A stretch of DNA of 64,000 nt from Jacaranda mimosifolia (Eukaryota; Streptophyta; Magnoliopsida; Lamiales; Bignoniaceae), in assembly GCA_018894105.1 (NCBI GenBank), contig CM032133.1, forward strand, positions 13,530,501 through 13,594,500. Reading direction: 5' to 3'. Position 1 is the stretch's first letter. Each line of letters opens with the position of its first letter. The position numbers and the translations under genes are program-made. The notes below the pieces were generated by a model. That model searched no databases. It was given only the letters and a program-made list of their open reading frames with translations, and was not told where the DNA came from. This document shows positions 1 to 10,036 of the stretch, in pieces.

Positions 1-1408
1 GATAGATATGATCATCATCAATAAGATCTTATATTCTCTTCCACATGAGTAATACAAATTCCATTAGAATTATCATGATCTAAATTATGTCAGTTTAAGC
101 AAACAAAAAATCTATATATTATCTCTGAAAATGTAAATTATTTATGCATAAAAGCATCCGCATGCATAAATTTATTCCAATTGTATTTATGATAATACAC
201 TCAATTAGAAATTTTAAGTAGTACCTAAATTTAAAATAAAAACTAAAAATTCATAACTAAGATATGAAGAATCTGATCAAAATAGGTAAAGATGTTAATA
301 TTTAATACCTTTAGTATAGGGAAAATTTCAAAAACAATGTATGAATTTAAAAGAAAATTTTGAAATATTTTCAATCAAATTAAAGAACTCAACAAAAACA
401 TTCCACTAAGTGTAAACTAAAAATTCTAAATTAAATCTGAATAACACAACACAAAATATTTTATTCAACAACAAAAAAAAACAAACCTAATCTTGGCTCC
501 AAAAAGAACATGAAAAATTTGGAGGTTTTAGTTGGTTAAATGGTGTTTTTCCTTTGAGAAGAATTTTCAATGAGCTTTATAGGGATAGAAGATGTGGTTA
601 AAATAATAAATGACAAGATGGCCGTTAAAACAATTGTGAGAATTGGTAGTTGTTTGGTTTGAAATGTATTTATAAAATAACTGGGCCAGGTGGATTATTT
701 TAAGAATACTTTTGGTAAATAATATTTTGGTATTTTAAGTGGAACCCACCATTTTATAAATACAAGGATTATTTTCTTTTTATATAATACTAGAAATCCA
801 TGTATGCGGTTCCTTTGTGCTTATATAAAATATTTTTTAAAAGAATATGTGTAAATTGTAGTTTATTTTTAAATCATATAATTGCAAATTGATTCAAAAA
901 GGAATTGTTTGTAAATATCTAAAATATTACTCAAAAGAACTATCAGAAATATTACTTTTTCATAATTATTAAAAATATGGTTGTAAATGTGGTGATGCAA
1001 AAATAATTTTTAACAATTTTTTGTAGTATTTTTTTTGTATTTTATAGTTAAGACCCCTATTGAGTAGTGTTTTTAAATATGGCTGTAAGGCTAAATTTGG
1101 AATATCAAAATTTGATATCACAACTACCTAATACTCATAATTTTTCAATTTTACCTTTTACATCTCATTGTTTTTTTAAAGTTTAGAGAATATTGAAGGA
1201 CAATTAAGTAAAAACATAAAAAATAACTTCCATGTTAGACAAAAAAGTGGATTCCTTTTTATAATACTATAGATAATTGTATAAATAGATATATGTATGT
1301 GTGTGTGTGTGTGTATATATATATATTACATAAAACAATAATATATATCAAATGATTTAAGTAATGCTGTGACACAACAATATATAAACTCATGAAAGCA
1401 ATACATAA
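1..1408. other. AT-rich intergenic spacer
   Basis: No gene is visible here. The sequence is strongly AT-rich, with many short poly-A and poly-T tracts. A GT dinucleotide run followed by an AT run lies at about 1294-1327. The short reading frames in this stretch are low-complexity and resemble no known protein. The segment ends at the left target duplication of the MULE. Confidence 0.7.
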
Positions 1409-1417
1409 ATTCCATTC

Positions 1418-1540
1418 GAGTAACTTATTGGTAAATCCCCAAAGCCCACTTTTACTTTTGTGTTCAGTCCCCACCCACCTTGTCCTTAATTTTAACTACC
1501 CAATTCAAAGTTCAATTTTGAGTTCACTCCCCACCTACTT
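1418..1540 (+). repeat. MULE left terminal inverted repeat
   Basis: This segment matches the reverse complement of 9313-9435. Shared blocks include TTATT..GG near the tip, CAGTCCC, CCTTA.TTTTAACT, and GAGTTCACTC.CCA in the same order and spacing. I estimate identity by eye at roughly 65-70 percent with small indels, which points to an old insertion. The 9-bp target duplication ATTCCATTC sits directly outside. Confidence 0.82.
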
Positions 1541-1921
1541 AAAATGACTGAAATGGCCTTAGTTCAATGTTTTTTTTTCTTCTTTTCTTTCCTTATTTCC
1601 TAAGCCCTGTTGACCCATTTCTCTTTATATCTGTTTCCCATCTATTTTCTATTCATCTTCCCACGGCAGAAGAAGCCTCTTTCTCCTTTTTTTTTTCTTT
1701 CCATTTTATGTATTCGGCTACAACATACTAGCAAGAAGTAGGGTTACTTTGTCTCCATTTATCGCTGCTTCATTTTGAGGTGGAGTATATTAATTGTGCG
1801 TGGAATAAGGTAAGAATTTGTGAATTTGAGCGTAATAAGAATGTCTTTGAGTGGCCCAGATGCTAAAACTCAACTATTAGGAAGTTGAATGTACAATGGA
1901 GAACTCTAAATTCAATCAATT

Positions 1922-2169
1922 TATGAAGGTATGAGTTTGATAGAATTATTATTTCATATTGAGAAAAAATGGCCTAGAATTAGTTTTGAGCTCAATAAAT
2001 TGTAATATTTCGCTCCACATCAAAAAATATATGTCATTTTGGAAACTGATAATGATGTTTTGAATATGATTCAATTGCATATTTGGCTTAAAATAGGCAT
2101 CGTTGATATGATGGTTGTTCGAAAAAATGAATTGGAAAGATGTGGAAGGAAAATCTGTTATATGTATTG
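1922..2169 (+). pseudogene. Remnant of MULE transposase N-terminal (PB1-like) domain
   Basis: One + frame gives a peptide with the layout of the N-terminal domain of plant MuDR-type transposases: a segment around SLIELLFHIEKKW, then ILETDNDVLNM, then a short hydrophobic stretch ending VDMMVV. In the family this position holds a conserved [ED].D.DV..M motif followed by a beta strand. The frame has an in-frame TAA at 2003-2005 and ends at a good splice donor (GTAAGT at 2170). Nothing resembling the zinc finger or the DDE catalytic core follows. I infer that the transposase gene was deleted, leaving only this exon. Its orientation is opposite to the protease gene, as expected for divergent or convergent genes in a MULE. 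Confidence 0.5.
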
Positions 2170-2970
2170 GTAAGTTTCTTCATATTTTTATTACATTAAT
2201 TTTTCGTTATACTTCCAATTTGTTTCGATTAGTACCTGATTGTTATATGTTCTTCCTCCTTAATAAGATACTTTATTTATACATTATCATACTTAGTAGT
2301 TCAGTAATTAATACCAGATTAGTGCAATTTAGTACTTCCACTTTGATACTCTAATACTTCTGCTCAATCTTCACATTAATAGTTGTAGGAGTTTTGAGAT
2401 AATAGATCATAATAAATTGTGTGTTGTGGATTTATATAAATTGTGTATGTTGTAGAACAAGATGATAGAACACATTGCAAAATGATAAAATATTTGGAAG
2501 CAAGCTTGTGCTTCTATTGAGAAAAAGTCACTTTCCTACCGTTTAGTCCAAATTGATACAGCGATAGATTTGTTTAGAATTTTATTGTATATTTATACTG
2601 GTATTACCATTTGTTATTACTTATTAAATAATACTTTGATTGATTTTATTTCTCTTAAATTAGGAAAAAGAGGATGCAAAGAAGACAAAGATTTAAAAGA
2701 AGATGGATTATAAATAGACAGTGTACACGTATTTATGGTAGCTGCTAAGTTTGTCCTTGTCTGGAGGACATGTTAAATTGTAGCATTTGTACTATATTGT
2801 ATTTTAATCGAAGAATTTTTATAGAATTACTTGTGTTGTATACTTTGTAAAATATGGACATATTGTATTATCGTTTTAATGTGAAAGAAATTATGAACGA
2901 GTATTCTTTTTAACTATTGGGAAGGTTTACATTGGAGCTATTATTTAGATTTATTTTTCATTTTATCAGG

Positions 2971-5150
2971 AAAAGTACCTAATATTAGCAGTTATGTACT
3001 TCAAAACTACGTTTATATGCTTAGTTTGCCAATGTTGTGTACTTATTTTTTGTGTTTATGTACTTGCTTTCCAAAGGCCGAGATCAGGCTCAATTCGATA
3101 TTACCCTAATGCGACAAAAGCATAGTTTGTTGAAGAAATAGTTTGGATAGGCACATGTAGAAAGTTTTTGGAACACAAACACCTACATCCAACTACTTGC
3201 GAGCTCATTTATAGTAGTGTGAAACTGCTCGTGTATAATATCAAAAATTCCTAATGTGTTGATAATGATACATCATGGTCTTATGATCACTCAATGGCCA
3301 GATTAGGCTGAATTGAACTAGATCCCTTATATGCTGAGAATGATACCGAAAATTCATGAAAAAGTACCCATTATAGGCATTTATGTAGTCCAGAACTACG
3401 TTTATGTACTTAATTTGCAAATATTGTGTACTTATATTTTGTGTTTATGTACTTTCTTTCCAAAGGCTGAGATGAGGTTCAATTCGATGTGTGGAACAAC
3501 ACATAAGTGACCCAATAGCAACAAAACCATGGTTTGTTGAACAAATGGTTTGGATATGCACATGTTGAAATGGTTGGCAACTCAAACACATATATTCAAT
3601 CACTTGTGCTCTTATTTATAGTAGTGTAAAATTGTTCATATATGGTACTAGAAATCCCTAATGCTCTGATAATGAATGATATGCCAAATTAGGCCGAATT
3701 AAACTAGATCCCTTATGTGCTGAGAATGATACAGAAAATTCATGAAAAAGTACCCATTATAGGCATTTATGTACTCTAGAACTACGTTTATGTACTTAAT
3801 TTGCAAGTATTGTGTACTTATTTTTCGTGTTTATGTACTGGCTTTTTCAAAGGCCGAGATTAGGCTCAATTCGATGCGTGGAACAACAAATAAGTGACCC
3901 AAAAACAACAAAACCATGGTTTGTTGGAGAAATGAGTTGGATATGCACATGTTAAAATGGTTGGCAACTCAAACACACACATTCAACCACTTGAGCGCTC
4001 ATTTATAATAGTGCGAAACCGCTCGTGTATAATATCAAAAATCCCTAATGTGTTTATAATTATATGCCATGGTCTTATGATCACACAATGGCCAGATTAG
4101 GCCGAATTGAACTAGATCCCTTATGCGCTGAGAATGATACTGGAAAGCGGTGAAAAAGTACCCAATTTTGGTAGTTATGTACTCCGTAACTGCGTTTATG
4201 TACTTAGTTTGTTAATGTTATGTACCTATTATGCATGTGTTCTGTATTTGCTTTTAAAAAGGCTGAGTTGAGGCTCAATTCGATGCGTGGAACAACACAT
4301 AATGCATACTAATGTGCCAAAACCATGGTTTGTTGAAGAAAGGGTTGTGATAGTATATGTTGAAATGGTTGGGAATTCAAACACCTACATACAACCACGT
4401 GCGCTCTCATTTATAGTAGTATAAACCATTAATGCATAAGTTAAACGAATCCTCCCGACACCACCATTGAAAATCAGTGAACCTGTCATGACTATGTGAG
4501 TCTTAAGACTAATATGCCATCGTCATATGATCACGTAATGGCCAGATTAGACTGAACTGAACTAGATCCCTTATGTGCTGAGAATGATACTGGAAATTGG
4601 TGAAAAAATACCCAATTTTGGCAGTTATGTACTCCGCAACTGCGTTTATGTACTTAATTTGTTAATGTTGTGTACTTATTTTTTGTGTTTATGTATTTGC
4701 TTTTCTGAAGGCCACAATGAGGCTCAATTCGATGCGTGCTTTTCCAAAACCATGGTTTGTTGAAGAAAGGGTTGTGATAGTACGTGTTTTATTGGTTGGG
4801 AACTCAAACACCCACATTCAACCACCTGCGCTCTCATTCATAGTAGTATAAACCATTGATGCATGAGCTAAATGAATCCTCTTGAAGCCACCATCGATAA
4901 CCAGTAAACCTATCATAACTATATGAGTCCTAAGACTAATACATCATGGTCTTATGATCACGCAATGGTCAGATTAGGCTGAATTGAACTAGATCCCTTG
5001 TGTTATGAGAATGGTACCAAAAATTCGCGAATAAGTACCCATTTTTGGAAGTTATGTACTCCAGAATTGTGTTTACGTACTTAATTTGTTAATGTTGTGT
5101 ACTTATTTTTCGTGTTTATGTACTTAATTTTTTCGCGTTCCTGCGTGTTG
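2971..5150. repeat. Six long tandem repeats (about 386-450 bp each)
   Basis: Six copies of a unit begin near 2971, 3360, 3746, 4154, 4604 and 5031, marked by AAAAGTACC or a close variant followed by .TTATGTACT. Each unit carries GTGTACTTATTTTT.GTGTTTATGTACT and, from the first to the fifth, a conserved block reading GAACTAGATCCCTTA near its end. Spacing is 389, 386, 408, 450 and 427 bp; the longer units contain an extra block beginning ATAAACCATT. The last copy is truncated. No long reading frame crosses the array. It lies between the transposase remnant and the protease gene. Confidence 0.85.
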
Positions 5151-5417
5151 AGTTCTATTATTTATGTACTTATTTTGAGCTAACCTTTAACATATATATC
5201 TTTACCAACATCTATTTATAAATAAATTTCTAAATTATATTATAAATTGTAAACACTATCCATTTCTAATAATACAAAATACACAAATTATAAATGTTAT
5301 CCAGTAAGAATTTAGAAATAGAAATACAAAATAACAAAATAGTCAATTTATCCAGATAATAACCATTAGAACATCATTCTTCAGAATACATTAAACCATG
5401 CTCATCAGTCAGAATTT

Positions 5418-8189
5418 TTACAGCAATTTGTGTTCATACGCATCCATAGAACATTTATTTGCATAATGCCAGAAATCCTTTGTGTTTTTTGCATAACACT
5501 TAGCCCAAAAGACATACATAAACTCCACAGTCTAGGTCCCCATTTTGTTGGTGATTAAAACGTATCTGGACTTCTTTTTGCAGCACAATATACCCAAGTA
5601 GTGTTTTAGGTATCCAATCAAAAACTTAGCCTGCAAAAGTATTTTTTACTTTTTATTCAAATACTTTGATGAATGTATCACAAATATATCTGAACTTACT
5701 AAATCTTTTGTCGTTGCTTTCGTCTGGGAAGACCAAGATGAGTTCATCTGTATAAACTTCTTCTCAGTCGTGTCCAACACAAAGAGGAACCAGTGATAAT
5801 GGTTGGTAATGGGGAATATAATAAATTGGCACTTGTTAAGCACATCTAAATTCAGCTCTTCCAGGAACTTACGCGTGCTCAATTGACCAATAAATTTTGG
5901 AATTTCGTCTTGTTTCACAGCATGCCTCTTATTTGCTTTCTCAAGTTCTCTCAGAATTTTCTCCTACCAATAATTAATGCTAGAACTTGTTAAGTCAAGT
6001 TATTTGTTGGAAATACAAAACAAACACTACATACCTGTATGTACGGAGTCAGACACCAAATATTGTGATCACGCTTTTCTCTGAATGAAGGGCTGCACAA
6101 TATCTTCATGTAGCAATCAATTAAATCTGACCTCAACTCTTTTCCGAACAACAGATTGCAAAACACATATCCTCCAATTTGAAGATCAGGCCCTTTCCAA
6201 ACAGTAACACTACAACAATAAATCATCATGTTACTCAGATCATAAAATTACTATAAAAAGAATAATGTGTATTCACTATAATTACTCCATTTTATCTCAT
6301 GGCAGATATGAGTTAATGATTTCTCTATCTTTATCAAATATCTCGGACTGCCCTTTATAATCTGTTCATCCTCAAAACTGATTAAAGAAGTCCTCACTAT
6401 CTGATAAATTAGAGTCTGCAGATCCAATCTCTATCAACTCAGTATTTGGACATCCTTCATCTTCTCATATAAAAAATGCAATACACATATCCAGTACTTC
6501 AGTCCTGCTATGTAGTATTTTTTTTAATGCAAATCAGTATCTGTCTCACTTACATCAAGTATAAAAATTCCAAAATGCAGTATTTAAAACTTGCATACAC
6601 ATACCTTCTCCTTCTTGCCACGGTTCTTATGAGTAATCTACTTTACTCTTGTCCTTCGTGGTGTGGAGCTAGGTGAAACATTGTCTATTTCTTTTCTTTT
6701 ATGGGTCGTCTCACCTCGGTCTCGCATACTTTTCATGATAGAAGTTATGGTCACTTCCAAGGGTAGGACACCCCCTAATTCAGGACTTTTAGGGTGAATT
6801 CCACCATCATCACCTTCATCTTGTTCTTTCACTGGCTCATCTTTTTCATCTTCCTCTTGCTCTTTTTCTTCCTCTTCTTTCTGTTCTTTTTCCTCCTCTT
6901 CTCCCTCTTTCTCTTACTCTTCTTTTTCCTCCTCTTCTTCTGGCTCTTTTTCTTCTAACGTCCCTTTTCCTTTCTTCTTCTCAGCCTCAACTCCAATGGC
7001 AAGTTCTTTATTTTCCAAAAAAGAAAGTCTTTCTTTCAGTAATTTTATCTCTTTTTCTTTCTCACTTAACATTCCTTGCAAGCTATACACATCAACAGTT
7101 GCTTCTCCATAATGTATTGGTAACAACAATTTCTCCTCATTGGGGAATGGATAAAAATCCACAACATGCTTAAACATAACTCTACAGCTTAGTTTTTAAT
7201 TTATATGTACACAAACTATTATAAAAACAAAGATAAGGAATATAAGTTATTACTATATTTCTAGTAATCGTCTTGAATTTTTTGTCTGCATCAGCAACTT
7301 TCATGGGGATCTTACTCTCATACCATCGAAGGAATCATGGAAATGAATGCAATGAATTTGTCGTTCCCAAGCAAGGAATTCGTTCATAAACCCAAGCCTA
7401 TCATTCAAAAGAAGAATTATGCAATGTTGTAGTTACTCAATAATAGTAATAAAAAATATTAATAGTAACAATACCATTAACTTACCATCATGCTAATATT
7501 GCATCCATCAAAGTATTTCTTTTTTGGACCTTTCCCCATTTCACCTCCTAGATGCACCAAAATCTCATCATGCATAAACTTAAATGCACCAACTCCCCAT
7601 GCATAAAGGCTAATGGAAGATAAATCATCCATGTACGATAGAGGGAATCTAGGCGTCCAATAGTTACTCGTTGGAAACAAAATACAGTTGAAAACTAGTA
7701 GTATGTACATCCTAACAAAATCATCTATATCCTGATCACTATGCTTTTCTGCCAACTCATTCAATCTTTTACAAATCTCCACTCGAGTAACTTTCTTATT
7801 TTTTCCTTCAAATAATTGTTTAATAGTTTCTGATGCTATCTTTATATCAAAATTCATAGGTGTTGCAATCCCACAACAATAGAAAAGTCCCTCGCAGTAA
7901 AAGGAAGCCTAATATTGTTACCAAAAATAAAAGAGCAAGACCTAATATCAAACCTACTTAAGAGGGCTTCAACTCTAATAACACTATTAGTACTCAATTT
8001 ACTCAAATTAGTCACTTTAAGGTACATAGAAAATGGGGTTCTCTTTAGTGCTTCAGTGTGTCTGAAGCTCATCTTACCGTCCAACTCTATCATAATATTT
8101 TTAAAGTAGCTTGGAGAGCACCGAGAATATAGCTCGGAGTCTCTGTTATCTTCGATAGTTTGGTGTGCACTTCCTCGAGTTTTAACCAT
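5418..8189 (-). pseudogene. Ulp1-type (C48) cysteine protease gene of the MULE, decayed
   Basis: Read on the minus strand, exons lie at about 8189-7486 (start MVKTRG; a domain like DUF1985/plant mobile domain with DFVRMYILLVF and YAWGVGAFKF), 7397-7250 (begins AWVYERIP), 7184-6645 (a predicted coiled coil, then a Glu/Lys-rich tract), 6470-6300, about 6191-6035, 5963-5700 and 5630-5418. The last three encode the Ulp1 peptidase. Catalytic His is in HYHW (codon 5795-5793), Gln is in HQQNG, and Cys is in DLDCG (codon 5529-5527). The usual catalytic Asp is Asn (QMNSS, codon 5744-5742). Splice sites are mostly clean. The gene is broken: a frameshift near 7860, a TGA at 7337-7335 inside a stretch reading FP*FLRWYES, a TAA at 6916-6914 in the acidic tract, and frameshifts near 6370 and 5590. 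A functional copy would cleave SUMO or another ubiquitin-like protein; this one probably cannot. Confidence 0.78.
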
Positions 8190-8235
8190 TATTTCTACAA
8201 AAAAAAGAGACATACATAACTACATAAATATTGCA

Positions 8236-8600
8236 TTGGAGGTTTCGGAACAACAAATCACATTTTAAATACTAAAAGTCTGAATTTTTGTACAAAAAAG
8301 ACTTGCACAAAATATTGAATTGGAGGTTTTGAGTACTGCAACTCACAATTTAAATACTGAAAGTTTCAAATTTTGTAAAAAAAAACAAAAAACATATAAA
8401 CAAACTGCACAACATACTGGTTTGGAGGTTTTGTGCACTGCAAAGTTAGAATTAAAATACTGAAAACTAGAATTTTGCTACCGAAAAAATTGGAACATAA
8501 TACTGAATTGGAGATCTATATTGCAAGTCACAATTTAGATACTAAAAATTTGAATTTTCATACCATATTATTTGAAAATAATACTAATTATATTAATCAT
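8236..8600. repeat. Four short tandem repeats upstream of the protease gene
   Basis: A unit starting TTGGAGGTTT (last copy TTGGAGATCT) recurs near 8236, 8320, 8422 and 8509, that is, every 84-102 bp. Each copy contains CACAATTTAAATACT or a variant, then AAA.T..GAATTTT. The array lies just upstream of the protease start codon (8189, minus strand), in the likely promoter or 5' leader. Confidence 0.7.
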
Positions 8601-9312
8601 GAGTTTGCAGGAATGGATGCCCAAGAAATGCTTAAATATGATGTTTACACATCATATACACCATAAATCAGATAATATATCTAAAATTCAGTTGCAAACA
8701 ACTAATATACACTACACTTTATATGAATTATATAATTACTAAATTTAGATAATTGATATTTAAAGCATACAATTCAAACAACAATTGAAATATAAATTGA
8801 CATTATTCAAGTACCAAAAAACTTATATTAGGAATTTTTTTAATAAACAAAAAGACCAATCGTGGTAAATTGAGTATATCAAAATCCATCCTAAGATAAT
8901 TAAAACAAACATCAAACAAGAAGCAAACATAGTAAGGTACTGCATTCTCTTCTGTATTCCAATACAAAAACAACAAAATAGAAAATTACACAACTTACCT
9001 CGTAGGCTATGCAATTGAAGGGCGAAAATAGAAATCCTTCTAGCTACAACCACAAAAAAATGGAGAAAAGTCAGTTCCCAAACAAGAAAGTGAATGAGAT
9101 GAAGATTTCATTACAACATCAGTGCGGAAATGGCAAGTAGAGTGTCGTTGCTGCGTTCGTCGGGTTTGCACAGACAGAGGGAATAGGAAGAGAAAAACAT
9201 GAAGGAATAGGAAGAGAAAACGTGAGTTGTGGGAGGAGTTATGTGACTAACAATTTTGTTAGTGGGAAAGTGGAGAGTTTTTGGTCATTTTCAATTTAAG
9301 TTAGGATTTTTT

Positions 9313-9435
9313 TACTTCAAATGGAGAGTGAACTCTAAATTAAAATTGAAAGTGGAGAGTTAAAACTAAGGAAATGATGGCTAGGGACTGATCCCAAAAA
9401 TGTAAGTTAGTTTGAGATTTTTGGCCAAATAATCG
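9313..9435 (-). repeat. MULE right terminal inverted repeat
   Basis: This is the inverted partner of 1418-1540 and is followed directly by the second ATTCCATTC copy at 9436-9444. The promoter of the protease gene would lie in this arm, as is usual for genes carried by MULEs. Confidence 0.82.
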
Positions 9436-9444
9436 ATTCCATTC

Positions 9445-10036
9445 ACCATGAAACCGTACGTGTACGCGTGTGTGTTGGTTGTGTGTGTGCGCGTGGAGAG
9501 AGAGAGAGAGAGTCCAACATAATTAAGATGTAATATGATGTAATATATGCAACTAAAAATCCCATTAAGAACTTTTTGGTGAATTATAATTGACGTTTCT
9601 TAACCTTTTTTTTTTAAAATAAAAATATTAAATACAACTGTCTGATTATTGCAAAGCATATTTTGGGAATCCGCCATGGAATGGAAGGGAACAAGCAACT
9701 TCTGCGGCATTTCAGTTAATTCCGTTTTGAGTGTGTCCGCACAACCTATTGTAATCCCTTCATCTCACAATTTTCAACTTCTCAAACCCCTCAAATTGCT
9801 CCCTCCCTCCCTCATTTGACTCATTCCAATTTTAAAATTTTTGATTCTTGGATCCGTTTTAGGCACCTTAAATCAAGAATTTTTATCAGGTTTTCCTCCC
9901 ATTCCAATTCCCTTGCGATTTTTCATCTCTATGTAAGACTGAATGGTTTTTATTGGGTTTTCATTCTACCGCGGGAGATCGAATCGGATCGAACTGAGTT
10001 TCAATTCAATTTTGTTTTCCAGCCATAATACTGATT
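9445..10036 (+). promoter_or_regulatory. Upstream region and 5' leader of the RHD4-like gene
   Basis: This 590-bp stretch separates the MULE from the phosphatase start codon. It holds GT/GC-rich short repeats and a GA run (about 9495-9512), then a CT-rich leader around 9760-9815 (CCCTCCCTCCCTC) of the kind common near plant transcription starts. I see no unambiguous TATA box. A MULE end lies only about 600 bp from the start codon, so promoter elements may reach into the transposon. Confidence 0.45.
9816..10028 (+). other. Possible 70-codon upstream ORF in the RHD4-like leader
   Basis: An ATG at 9816 opens a 70-residue frame ending in TAA at 10026-10028, eight bases before the main ATG at 10037. 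If transcription starts upstream of 9816 and no leader intron removes it, ribosomes would meet this frame first. The peptide has no recognisable domain. An intron acceptor-like TTTTTATCAG lies inside it, so it may be partly intronic. The call is weak because no transcription start is known. Confidence 0.3.

Larger units (their letters stand above)
1418..9435 (-). mobile_element. Mutator-like transposon (MULE) carrying a Ulp1-type protease gene
   Basis: The element is about 8.0 kb. It is flanked by a perfect 9-bp direct repeat, ATTCCATTC, at 1409-1417 and 9436-9444; a 9-bp target duplication is typical of Mutator transposons. The ends are long, diverged terminal inverted repeats of about 120 bp. 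Inside are a remnant of the MULE transposase N-terminus (+, 1922-2169), six long tandem repeats (2971-5150), a decayed Ulp1-like protease gene (-, 5418-8189) and a second tandem array upstream of that gene (8236-8600). No transposase catalytic core is visible, so the copy is non-autonomous. MULEs carrying Ulp1-like proteases (the Kaonashi type) are known from plants, and this fits that class. The strand given is that of the protease gene. Confidence 0.88.

Noticed and set aside
2971..5150. Regularly spaced repeats that might suggest a CRISPR array
   Set aside because: Units are about 400 bp and similar along their whole length, with no short repeat plus unique spacer pattern, and the DNA is plant nuclear.
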